A stretch of DNA of 64,000 bases from Primulina eburnea (lineage: Eukaryota > Streptophyta > Magnoliopsida > Lamiales > Gesneriaceae). The translations under genes were made by a program, and so were the position numbers. The number at the start of each line of letters is the position of its first letter. Within the stretch, counting starts at the first letter, position 1. The stretch is from contig NC_133103.1 of the NCBI RefSeq assembly GCF_022965805.1, forward strand, positions 33,109,635 to 33,173,634, written 5' to 3'. Shown piece by piece: positions 23,027 to 34,228 of the stretch. The notes beneath the pieces are model-generated. The model saw only the letters and a program-made list of their open reading frames with translations, did no database searches and was not told the origin of the DNA.

Positions 23027-23167
23027 CTAGACGTTCGGTGTATCTCAACTTAGGAGTAGCCATTACTCCTATTGCCAGCCGTCGATACAGATCGAACCGA
23101 AGTCTAGGAATAAGACGTACGGTTACCACGATCGGTTGAGTAGGTAACAGGCAGTGACGTCTTATTC
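23027..23167 (+). promoter_or_regulatory. Abutting hairpins H4-H3 in solo LTR
   Basis: H4: CTAGAC (23027-23032) and CGGT pair with ACCG and GTCTAG (23102-23107); an inner AGGAGT/ACTCCT stem is added. H3 follows at once: GAATAAGACG (23108-23117) and CGTCTTATTC (23158-23167), with inner stem GTTACC/GGTAAC. That inner stem differs from the GTCACC/GGTGAC of C1 by a paired change. Confidence 0.75.
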
Positions 23168-23466
23168 ATCACGGGATCCCTAGAGTTCTAGTCGAGTCAA
23201 GTCTAGACATGATTTGATTAGGACTGCATGCTTATATGGATGTGGTTCCTAGGTCATGGGGCCCATCGTTATTGCTTTCAGGCATGATAGCATGTTTGTA
23301 TGATTTATTTTTTTTATATGCATGTTTATTTGATTTGAAGTGCATGCATATTTTGATTAGATTTCATAGATTATGAAATCTATTGTTTTTATACATGATG
23401 GCATGTTTTATGAATTAGTTTGTTTATATACATGCGTACCATGTCTTATACTGGGATTTATTCTCA

Positions 23467-23515
23467 CCGGAGTTATCCGGCTGTTGTCTTGTTTTGTATG
23501 TGTGCATGACAACAG
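23467..23515 (+). promoter_or_regulatory. Abutting hairpins H1-H2 in solo LTR
   Basis: CCGGA-GTTA-TCCGG (23467-23480) abuts CTGTTGTC (23481-23488), which pairs with GACAACAG (23508-23515) across a 19-nt loop. Confidence 0.72.
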
Positions 23516-23814
23516 GTGGGGCAAGATCAGGGTCGAGAAAGCGACGAGAGAAGACGAGTTTAGCGTGGTGATTCCGGACTTACTGTAGACTTGTTTTATT
23601 ACTTGAATTTAGTAACTAAACCCTTAGACTTAGATTGTGCAGTATTGTACTTTTATACTGTAAAGTATTGTATACTGAGATGTATATTATTTAGATTCCA
23701 TTACCTTCCGCATTTGCATTTTAAAAAGAAAATTTTTTTAGACCCTGTTTATCAGAACTGATTACTTAAATCCCAACGATGATTAAGAAGATGATTAGCG
23801 TCCTGGTCCCCACA

Positions 23815-25754
23815 CCAAATCTGACAATGCCTCTGAAAGGTGAAATTTTCAAAAATACTCTGTCTCCCTGTTCAAATATTAACGGTCTGCGTCTGATATT
23901 GGCGTATTTCGCCTGCCTATCCTGTGCCGTCTTCATTCGTTTCTGAATGATCTTCACTTTTTCGGTCATCTCACGAATCATATCAGGCCCCAACTCTGGT
24001 ACCTCAGAAATATCATCCCAGTACAACGGAGATCTGCACTTCTTTCCGTATAAAGCTTCGAACGGTGCCATCTCTATGCTCGTCTGATAGCTGTTGTTGT
24101 ATGAAAACTCACACAACGGCAATGAATCTTGCAAACTAGTACCAAAGTCTAATACTACAGCTCTCAGCATGTCCTCTAAAGTCTGGATAGTCCGCTCTGA
24201 CTGTCCGTCCATCTGAGGAAGATAAGCAGTGCTCAGGTGTAAAGTCGTACCCAAAGCCTGTTGCAAGCTGTGCCAAAAGTGAGAAGTAAATCGTGGATCA
24301 CGATCTGATACGATCGACTTCGGCACACCGTGCAATCTGACGACCTCTCTGACATACAACTCTGCCATCTGATCGTGTCGATAGGTCATTCTGTACGGAA
24401 TAAAACAAGCTGATTTGGTCAATCTGTCAATGATGATCCAAATCGAATCACAGCCCCGAGATGATCGAGGTAACTTCGTCACGAAATCCATGGAAATGTG
24501 GTCACATTTCCATTCAGGAATAGACAAACTCTGAAGTAAACCTTCGGGCTTCTTTCTTTCTGCCTTCACCTGCTAGCAATTCAAACATTTAGACACAAAT
24601 TCTGCAATATCGGTCTTCATTGGCTTCCACCAGAATTGTGTCTTCAAGTCATTGTACATCTTCCTGCCACCAGGATGAATGCTGAACCGACTACAGTGTG
24701 CCTCTGACATGATCTGTCGTCTCAAATCCTCAACCTCTGGCACTACTAGATGGTTATTCACATACAGAACAGAATCTCTAACCTGATACTCTGATATATG
24801 ACCAGCTCTGACCATATCAATCGATTTCTGAATACTCGGATCAGTTTTCTGCGCTTCTTTTATCCTCAAAATCAAATCTGGCTCAATCTGAATCGCAGCA
24901 AGTCGCAATGGTCTACTCTCTGTATCAAATGTCAATCCAGACAAGCAACAATATTCTACTAAACTGGATACACCTATAGTCGACAAGGAAAGCGCACATA
25001 CCTTTCGACTTAAGGCGTCTGCTGCTGCATTTGACTTCCCTGGATAATACTTGATCTCACAATTAAAATCTTTCAGCAGATCAAGCCATCATCGCTGCCT
25101 CATGTTCAACTCTGACTGAGAAAAGAGGTACGTCAGGCTCTTATGATCGGAATAGATCTCAAATTTCTCGCCATACAGATAATGGCGCCAGATCTTGAGT
25201 GCAAAGACAATCGCCGCCAATTCAAGATCATGAATCGGGTAACGAGTCTCGTGTGGCTTCAGCTGTCTAGAGGCGTACGCTATCACGTGCCCTCGCTGCA
25301 TAAGAACACATCCTAGCCCTCTGTGAGATGCGTCACAATATACAACAAACTCACCTGTTCCTGAAGGAATCGTCAAGACAGGCGCACTAGTCAGCCTCTT
25401 CTTCAGCTCTACAAAACTGGCTTCACAATCTTCGGACCACACAAATGGCATATTTTTCTGTGTCAACTGGGTGATAGGCTTCGCTATACTGGAGAAATCT
25501 CGGATAAAACGACGATAATACCCTGCTAGACCCATGAAACTGCGTATCTCAGGCACTGAAGTCGGTCTCTGCCAACTGATAACAGCCTTAACTTTACTCG
25601 GATCTATAGCAATACCATCTCCAGATATAATATGCCCCAAGAAGACAACCTGTCTCAACCAGAATTCACACTTCGACAATTTGGCATACAACTGCTCTTT
25701 TCTCAAAGTTCGCAATACAATCCTTAGATGATCTGCATGCTCAATTAAACTTTT
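23815..25754 (-). pseudogene. Gypsy C1 pol: integrase, RNase H and end of RT
   Basis: Integrase core and start of the C-terminal domain are open from 24569 to 23815 ([28 protein letters not shown], and the Glu segment [13 protein letters not shown]). The zinc-binding part (24573-24986) is separated from it by a CAG-to-TAG stop. Another stop near 25089 (CGA to TGA, judged against C2) splits off RNase H and the RT thumb (25089-25715). At 25754 the frame is cut by element C2, bounded by the CTTTT duplication. Confidence 0.85.
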
Positions 25755-27551
25755 TGTGGGGACCCGGGCTCTAACTCTATTCTTTTGGGATTTAATTGGA
25801 TCTTTGTTCGAAAATGTGGGTCAAAATTTTGCTTTTAACATTAATTTAAATGTATAACTAAAGCATATCATGTCTTGATATTAAATAAACAACATAATAT
25901 ACATACATGTCTGTTTGGTAAAATCATACGCTAGTGTTCAAATCCCAACTACAACATAAGTAGTACAAGTCAAAAGGAAAACACTAGAAATCTGCAACGC
26001 CCGTGATCTCCACGCTATCGCCAATCTCTCATCTAGCTCGAGACCCAGATCCTGCCCCACCTGTTGCCATGCACACATACAGACACGACAACAGCCGGAT
26101 AACTCCGGTGAGAACATATCCCAGTATAAAACATGGATGCATGCAATGTCATAATCATGTACAAAAGCATAGAATATATCAAATAACATGAATAAAATCT
26201 AAACATGTAGAAGAATACAAATCTGTATTCAACATTTAAATTTTGACTCGACTCATTTCTAATCTAGGGATCTCGGTGTGAATAAGACGGTCTGTAACCT
26301 ACCCAACCACTCGGGGCAACGGTACGTCTTATTCCTAGACTTCGGTCAACTCTGTATCGAGGGTCTACACATATAGCAAATCTGCTCCTATGCGTCGATA
26401 CACCGAAACGTCTAGTTTTGGCAAGTCTGCCAATATCTCCTATCTCAGGACTCGAATCTAAATCAATAACCAAAACATTACATAATTAAATGTAATAACA
26501 ATCTAGTATGTGATTTAGGGAAACTCGTATCAAATCTGAATCGAGTTGTGCAATCCCGTGACCACATGAATTATACCTTTCTTGTCGCACTGTCTGTCGA
26601 GATCTCGAATCAAATGTCAAACCTGTCACTTCAAATCTGAAATGGCAATATAGATGCACCTTCTATCAATATAGAACACAACCAACTCATATACAAACAA
26701 TACTTGATTTCAATACAGTTGAACGGCATAACGGCGTAGTCTCGTGATACCGATAACTCAATAATAACATGCTAATTCCAAATCAACTCCCAATATCATC
26801 CGCACAACAATACATACACTGCAATCTGCATAATCTTCCATAACACATGCTGAAATCGAAACAATAGCATATGGTCTCCAAATTTCGATTCGGTAACGAA
26901 TAAATCATGCTCAACATATCAAGAACACATATTCTAACTCAAATCTGAATTTCCCCAACACATATATTTCGAGACATGCTGAAATGTAATAAAACTTACA
27001 TCCTTGAATAGCAATTGATAAGAGGAGTTCAAAACCGAATTCGAATCTAAAATCGGTTGGCTAGATTTTGCACAATCTTGCCTTGAAGCTTAAAGAAACT
27101 TGAAGAATAATGGCTTCTCTCGGTTCTGACTCTGGAAAATGAGAAATACATGATTCAGCAGCTTCCTATATATATATATATATGCCATGTGTCAAGCCAA
27201 GAAACGAAGGTGGCATGTTGCATGCAGCACCGCGGGTGCGGCAGCTCAAGAGCGCGGGTGCGCTATGCTTTCGGTAGTCCGTCCATTTTCCAAAATTCCG
27301 AGACCGCGGGTGCGGTCCTTGCATGACCGCGGGTGCGGTCTCACCATCGCGGGTGCGGTCCTGTTACCACCGCGGGTGCGGTGTTGCTTCGCACAAATTC
27401 ACAAATTTTCTATCAATGCACCGCGGGTGCGGTCTTTCCTGTACCGCGGGTGCGGTGTGGCTTCGGCCCTGCTGCTCAAAATCTCATAATTCATGCATTC
27501 TTATCTATACAAATCTAACATCAATAATACTGGTAATTCTCGATCCTTACA
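25755..27551 (-). repeat. 3' LTR of gypsy C2
   Basis: 1797 bp. TATA run at about 27169-27184, dyad array at 27229-27456, and the H3 arms at 26280-26289 and 26325-26334. Its terminus reads TGTAAGGATCGAG in coding orientation, against TGTAAGGCTCGAG in the other LTR. Confidence 0.93.
27229..27456 (-). promoter_or_regulatory. Dyad array, C2 3' LTR (8 copies, all with perfect core)
   Basis: Eight units, all CGC-GGGT-GCG. One has arms AGCGC/GCGCT instead of ACCGC/GCGGT. Spacing between units is irregular. Confidence 0.85.
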
Positions 27552-27567
27552 TTTCTCCCCCTCTTAG
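27552..27567 (-). other. Polypurine tract of gypsy C2
   Basis: CTAAGAGGGGGAGAAA on the minus strand abuts the LTR. Confidence 0.87.
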
Positions 27568-27651
27568 ACAGGAGTTCGTCCTCGAACTCGCAAGCAATTA
27601 ATCATACAAGTGTATACAAAAGCAGTAAAATCAACTAACATAATACTTACA

Positions 27652-30600
27652 TCAATTGAATAGCTCGGGATGCCTCTGTCTCATCTCAGACTCTGTCTCC
27701 CAAGTTGCTTCCTCGATGCCATGACGACTCCATTGAACCTTCACAAGCGGAATGATCTTGGTTCTAAGCTGTTTCTCCTTCCGATCAAGAATCTGTATCG
27801 GTCTTTCAACATAGCTCAGAGTCTGATCTAGCTCGGCTTCGTCAGGTTGAATGACATGAGAATCATCCGGCATGTATTTGCGCAACATCGATACATGAAA
27901 CACATCATGTATACCGACCGGACAGTGAAGGAGGAAGAGCAAGTCTGTAAGCTCGATCGCCAATCTTCTCAAGGATCTCGTACGGACCGACGTATCTAGG
28001 AGACAACTTCCCACGCTTGCCAAATCTGACAACGCCTCTGAAAGGTGAAATCTTCAGAAATACTCTGTCTCCCTGATCAAACACTAACGGTCTGCGTCTG
28101 ATATTGTCATACTTTGCTTGTCTATCTTGTGCCGTCTTCATTCTCTTCTGAATGATCTTCACTTTCTTGGTCATTTCACGAATCATATCAGGTCCCAACT
28201 CTGGTACCTCGGAGATATCATCCCAGTACAACGAAGATCTGCACTTCTTTCCGTATAAAGCTTCGAATGGTGCCATCTCAATGCTAGTCTGATAGCTGTT
28301 GTTGTATGAAAACTCACACAATGGCAATGAATCTTGCCAACTAGTATTAAAATCTAGTACTACAGCTCTCAGCATATCCTCTAAAGTCTGAATAGTCCGC
28401 TCTGACTGTCCGTCTGTCTGAGGATGATAAGCAGTGCTCAGGTGCAAAGTCGTACCAAGAGCCTGCTGCAGACTGTGCCAGAAATGAGAAGTGAATCGTG
28501 GATCACGATCTGATACGATCGACTTCGGCACACCGTGCAATCTGATGACCTCTCTGACATACAACTCTGCCATCTGATCGTGTCGATAGGTCATTCTGTA
28601 CGGAATAAAGCACGCTGATTTGGTCAGTCTGTCTATCATAACCCAAATCGCGTCACAGCCCCGCGAAGATCGAGGTAACTTCGTCACGAAGTCCATGGAA
28701 ATGTGGTCCCATTTCCATTCAGGAACAGACAAACTCTGAAGTAAACCTCCGGGCTTCTTTCTTTCTGCCTTCACCTGCTGGCAATTCAGGCATCTAGACA
28801 CAAATTCTGCAATGTCTGTCTTCATCTGCTTCCACCAGAATTGTGTCTTCAAATCATTGTACATTTTCCTGCCTCCAGGATGAATGCTGAACCGACTACA
28901 GTGTGCCTCTGACAGGATTCGTCGTCTCAAATCTGAAATCTCTGGCACTACTAAGCGGTTATTCACATACATAACAGAATCTCTAACTTGATACTCTGAT
29001 ATATGACCAGCTCTGACCATATCAATCGATCTCTGCACGCTCGGATCAGTTCTTTGTGCTTCTTTGATCCTCGAAATCAGATCTGGCTCAATATGAATCG
29101 CAGCAAGTCGCAGCGGTCTACTCTCTGTATCAAATGTCAATCCAGACAAGCAACAATCTTCTACTAAACTCGATACACCTATAGTCGACAAGGACAAAGA
29201 ACATACCTTTCGACTTAAGGCGTCTGCCGCTGCATTCGACTTTCCTGGATGGTATTTGATCTCGCAATCAAAATCTTTCAGCAGATCAAGCCATCGTCGC
29301 GGCCTCATATTCAACTCTGACTGAGAAAAGAGATACTTCAGGCTCTTATGATCGGAATAGATCTCAAATTTCTCGCTATACAGATAATGACGCCAGATTT
29401 TGAGTGCAAAAACAATCGCCGCCAATTCAAGATCATGAATCGGATAACGAGTCTCGTGCGGCTTCAGCTGTCTAGAGGCGTATGCTATCACGTGCCCTCG
29501 CTGCATAAGAACACATCCTAACCCTCTGTGAGATGCGTCACAGTATACAACGAACTCACCTGTACCTGCAGGAATTGTCAAGACAGGCGCACTAGTCAGC
29601 CTCTTCTTCAGCTCTACAAAACTGGCTTCACAATCTTCGGACCACACAAATGGCATATTCTTCTGTGTCAACTGGGTGATAGGCTTCGCTATACTGGAGA
29701 AATCTCGGATAAAACGACGATAATACCCGGCTAGACCCATGAAACTGCGTATCTCAGGCACAGAAGTCGGTCTCGGCCAACTGATAACAGCCTCAACTTT
29801 ACTCGGATCTACCGCAATACCATCTCCAGATATAATATGCCCCAAGAAGACAACCTGTCGCAACCAGAATTCACACTTGGACAGTTTGGCATACAACTGC
29901 TCCTTTCTTAAAGTCTTCAATACGATCCTCAGATGATCTGCATGCTCAGTCAAACTCCTCGAATACACCAAAATATCATCAATGAAAACAATAACAAACT
30001 CATCTAAATAGCTCTGAAAAATACGGTTCATCAAACTCATGAAAACCGCTGGTGCATTCGTCAAACCGAAAGGCATAACAATAAACTCGAAATGCCCATA
30101 CCTGGTTCGGAATGCAGTCTTCGGAATATCAACGTCTCTAACTCGGAGCTGATGATACCCTGATCTCAAATCAATCTTCGAGTATACCGAAGATCCCTGT
30201 AACTGATCAAACAGATCGTCGATGCGAGGCAAAGGATACTTGTTCTTCACTGTTGCCTTATTCAGCTGCCTATAATCAATACACAGTCGCATCGAACCAT
30301 CTTTCTTTCTAACGAAAAGCACCGGAGCACCCCAAGGAGATACACTGGGTCTGATATATCCCTTGGACAGAAGGTCTTCCAACTGTGCTTTCAACTCTTT
30401 CAGCTCTATCGGTGCCATCCTATATGGAGCTCTCGAGATAGGAACACTGCCTGGCACAAGATCAATGCTGAAATCAACCTCTCGAACTAGAGGCAACCCT
30501 GGAATTTCGTCAGGAAAAACATCTGCAAACTCGCAAACCACTGGCAAATCTGCCAATGCTGGGCTCGACTTCAGTAGATCTACTGAATATACAAGAAAGC

Positions 30601-32178
30601 CCTCTGCTCCTCTCTGAAGCAATCTACTCATAGTCAGAGCAGATACTAAGGGAATCCGAGATCTGGAACCCTTGCCGTAGAATTTCCACTCATCTGTCAT
30701 GTCGGGTTTGAATCTGACAATCTTGTGGAAACAATCTACAGTGGCCCTGTACTTGGTCAACATGTCTATGCCAACTATACAGTCAAAATCAGCTAAACCA
30801 AGTACTACACAATCAAGATCAATCTCATGCCCCTCAAACTGAAGCATACAGTGTCTAACAGTAGTCACAGATATCAAACCACTTCCCAACGGAGAAGCTA
30901 TAGACACTACCTTAGACATCGACTCAACATGCAATGAATGTTTCAATGCAAAATGTTCAGATATAAATGTATGAGATGCACCTGTGTCTATCAACACATA
31001 TGCAGGATAACCGCAAAGAAAACAGCTACCTGCAATGACGTCATCTGGGGCCTCCTGCGCCTGCTCCTCTGTCAGGGCAAAGACACGTGCCTGCTGTCGG
31101 GGAGGCTGACTCACAGTCTGACTACCTCCTGGTCTCTGCTGGGTCGGTGTAGAGGGTGTCTGAAAGGAGTGTATAGAATATGCCTGTCTCTCCATCTGTG
31201 GCGCTGGTGCTGATGATCCGGTGCTCTGGAATCGTTGTGCACCTCTCTGGGGACAAACTCTAGCGAAGTGTCCCTGTTGCCTACAGATGTTGCAGCGTCC
31301 CATAACTCCTTGACACTGCTCCGTCGCATGTCGCCCTCCGCACGAACCACAGTATGCGCCACTATAATCTGACCCCTGACCTCTCTGTCGAGATCCACTC
31401 GAACTCGATGAACTACTCCCAGATTTCTTAAACTGTTTGCCTTTAGCCTTCAGAAACTCCTTCTTGCCACTACCACTAGCTCCGCTGTCAAAACGAAGAG
31501 GAGGTGGTGGAAACTGTACGGTAGTAGGCTGTGGCGGTCTCTGCCCCTGAACACCGTAGGAAGCCCCTCGCTGCCTGATCAAGCCAGCCTCGGCTCCCTT
31601 CGCTCGGTTCAGTGCCTCTGAAAAAGTACTAGGCCGGCCCGTGTTCACCAGGGTAAAGACATCGGGATTCAATCCGTTGATGAACTGATCGGCCACTGCC
31701 TCGTCGTTCCCTGCCACATGAGGTGCAAATCGTAGCAAAAGCAGAAAATTTAGCCACATACTCCTCGATGTTCCACTGTCCCTGCCTCAGATTCGCAAAT
31801 TCAGCTCCTTTATCTTTTCGGTAGGAGACGGGGAAGAAGCGCTGATAGAACTCATCCTTGAAGACTTTCCACGTAATGTCAATGCCTCGGTGCTCCAAGG
31901 CTCTCTTCGTAGTCAACCACCAGCTCTTGGCAACCTCCTGCATCTGATGCCCTATCAGTTTCACATGTCGCTCATCAGTATATGCTAAAGACTCAAACAA
32001 CATCTCGATATCATCAAGCCTAGCTCTCGCACTCTACTGCACTCTCTGTGCCCTTCAGGGTAGGCGGATGGAAAGACTGAAATCTCTTCAATAAGGTCTC
32101 CATCGGCGTAGCGGTGACATCCATCTGTGCACCGGATGTGCTACCCTGCTCTAGCTGTGGTATACGTCTAGGCGGCAT
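27652..32178 (-). pseudogene. Gypsy C2 gag-pol polyprotein, three frameshifts
   Basis: The start is the Met at 32178 (MPPRRIPQLEQG). Gag is interrupted by a 1-nt insertion near 32018 and another frameshift near 31745. From 31759 to 27905 a single 1284-codon ORF covers: end of the Gag core; zinc knuckle [14 protein letters not shown] (about residues 155-168); protease DTGASHTF (about 258); RT with [19 protein letters not shown] and FIDD (codons at 29975-29986); RNase H ([15 protein letters not shown]); integrase HHCC and the D, D, E residues in [21 protein letters not shown] and SERTIQTLE; then [17 protein letters not shown] 4-bp duplication near 27915 shifts the frame before the chromodomain (27652-27905). 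All catalytic motifs are present. It is the best template for the family. Confidence 0.92.
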
Positions 32179-32417
32179 AAATCTGATTATCACACTGATT
32201 AGTACACAATTAATATCATCTGTCTCAGCCCTCCTCTGATCATAGACTCTGATCGAGAATCGGTTCTGATTCAGGCTTGAAATGCTGTAAATCAATTCAG
32301 ATAATGCAACACAACATATAATAGGGAAAGCAATAATCATGCTAGCATCTCAAAAGCAAGGAAGATGACTCGATCTACCCCGCTCATTCAATTCTATCTC
32401 AGTCTACAGAACCTACT

Positions 32418-32429
32418 GCTCTGATACCA
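32418..32429 (-). other. Primer binding site of gypsy C2
   Basis: TGGTATCAGAGC, complementary to initiator tRNA-Met, 5 nt from the 5' LTR. Confidence 0.93.
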
Positions 32430-32434
32430 CCTGT

Positions 32435-34228
32435 TGTGGGGACCCGGGCTCTAACTCTATTCTTTTGGGATTTAATTGGATCTTTGTTCGAAAATGTGGG
32501 TCAAAATTTTGCTTTTAACATTAATTTAAATGTATAACTAAAGCATATCATGTCTTGATATTAAATAAACAACATAATATACATACATGTCTGTTTGGTA
32601 AAATCATATGCTAGTGTTCAAATCCCAACTACAACATAAGTAGTACAAGTCAAAAGGAAAACACTAGAAATATGCAACGCCCGTGATCTCCACGCTATCG
32701 TCAATCTCTCATCTAGCTCGAGACCCAGATCCTGCCCCACCTGTTGCCATGCACACATACAGGCAAGACAACAGCCGGATAACTCCGGTGAGAACATATC
32801 CCAGTATAAAACATGGATGCATGCAATGTCATAATCATGTACAAAAGCATAGAATATATCAAATAACATGAATAAAATCTAAACATGTAGAAGAATACAA
32901 ATCTGTATTCAACATTTAAATTTTGACTCGACTCATTTCTAATCTAGGGTTCTCGGTGTGAATAAGACGGTCTGTTACCTACCCAACCACTCGGGGCAAC
33001 AGTACGTCTTATTCCTAGACTTCGGTCAACTCTGTATCGAGGTCTGCACATATAGCAAATCTGCTCCTATGCGTCGATACACCGAAACGTCTAGTTTTGG
33101 CAAGTCTGCCAATATCTCCTATCTCAGGACTCGAATCTAAATCAATAACCAAAACATTACATAATCAAATGTAATAACAATCTAGTATGTGATTTAGGGA
33201 AACTCGTATCAAATCTGAATCGAGTTGTGCAATCCCGTGACCACATGAATTATACCTTTCTTGTCGCACTGTCTGTCGAGATCTCGAATCAAATGTCAAA
33301 CCTGTCACTTCAAATCTGAAATGGCAATATAGATGCACCTTCTATCAATATAGAACACAACCAACTCATATACAAACAATACTTGATTTCAATACAGTTG
33401 AACGGCATAACGGCGTAGTCTCGTGATACCGATAACTCAATAATAACATGCTAATTCCAAATCAACTCCCAATATCATCCGCACAACAATACATACACTG
33501 CAATCTGCATAATCTTCCATAACACATGCTGAAATCGAAACAATAGCATATGGTCTCCAAATTTCGATTCGGTAACGAATAAATCATGCTCAACATATCA
33601 AGAACACATATTCTAACTCAAATCTGAATTTCCCCAACACATATATTTCGAGACATGCTGAAATGTAATAAAACTTACATCCTTGAATAGCAATTGATAA
33701 GAGGAGTTCAAAACCGAAGTCGAATCTAAAATCGGTTGGCTAGATTTTGCACAATCTTGCCTTGAAGATTAAAGAAACTTGAAGAATAATGGCTTCTCTC
33801 GGTTCTGACTCTGGAAAATGAGAAATACATGATTCAGCAGCTTCCTATATATATATATATGCCATGTGTCAAGCCAAGAAACGAAGGTGGCATGTTGCAT
33901 GCAGCACCGCGGGTGCGGCAGCTCAAGAGCGCGGGTGCGCTATGCTTTCGGTAGTCCGTCCATTTTCCAAAATTCCGAGACCGCGGGTGCGGTCCTTGCA
34001 TGACCGCGGGTGCGGTCTCACCATCGCGGGTGCGGTCCTGTTAGCACCGCGGGTGCGGTGTTGCTTCGCACAAATTCACAAATTTTCTATCAATGCACCG
34101 CGGGTGCGGTCCTTCCTGTACCGCGGGTGCGGTGTGGCTTCGGCCCTGCTGCTCAAAATCTCATAATTCATGCATTCTTATCTATACAAATCTAACATCA
34201 ATAATACTGGTAATTCTCGAGCCTTACA
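32435..34228 (-). repeat. 5' LTR of gypsy C2
   Basis: 1794 bp, near-identical to the 3' LTR. H3 arms are at 32960-32969 and 33005-33014. The inner H3 stem pairs better here (GTTGCC with GGTAAC) than in the 3' LTR. TATA run at about 33845-33860. Confidence 0.93.
33906..34133 (-). promoter_or_regulatory. Dyad array, C2 5' LTR (8 copies)
   Basis: Eight units matching those of the 3' LTR, about 45 bp upstream of the TATA run. Confidence 0.85.

Larger units (their letters stand above)
21692..23814 (+). mobile_element. Solo LTR of a gypsy element, opposite orientation
   Basis: 2123 bp starting TGTAATGCCCGAG and ending GGTCCCCACA, with a perfect target duplication CCAAA (21687-21691, 23815-23819). 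No internal region is present, so it is the product of LTR-LTR recombination. It is the only full-length gypsy LTR here in plus orientation. It resembles the B LTR at its ends but has its own dyad motif. TATA region at about 22061-22072. Confidence 0.93.
25755..34228 (-). mobile_element. Tekay-type gypsy retrotransposon C2, nearly intact
   Basis: 8474 bp with LTRs 25755-27551 and 32435-34228 and a perfect duplication CTTTT (25750-25754, 34229-34233). It is inserted in the RT domain of C1, with the same coding strand. It is the deepest nested element and the one with the fewest lesions: two frameshifts in gag and one in the chromodomain. The LTRs are nearly identical by eye, so the insertion is recent. 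Confidence 0.93.

Noticed and set aside
27229..27456. GC-rich repeats that look like a CRISPR array
   Set aside because: Units are 14 bp, irregularly spaced and inside plant LTRs of several elements; there are no cas genes and the context is eukaryotic.
27187..27489. ORFs rich in PRVRS and RGCG repeats in C-type LTRs
   Set aside because: Read-through of the dyad array; no independent support for translation.
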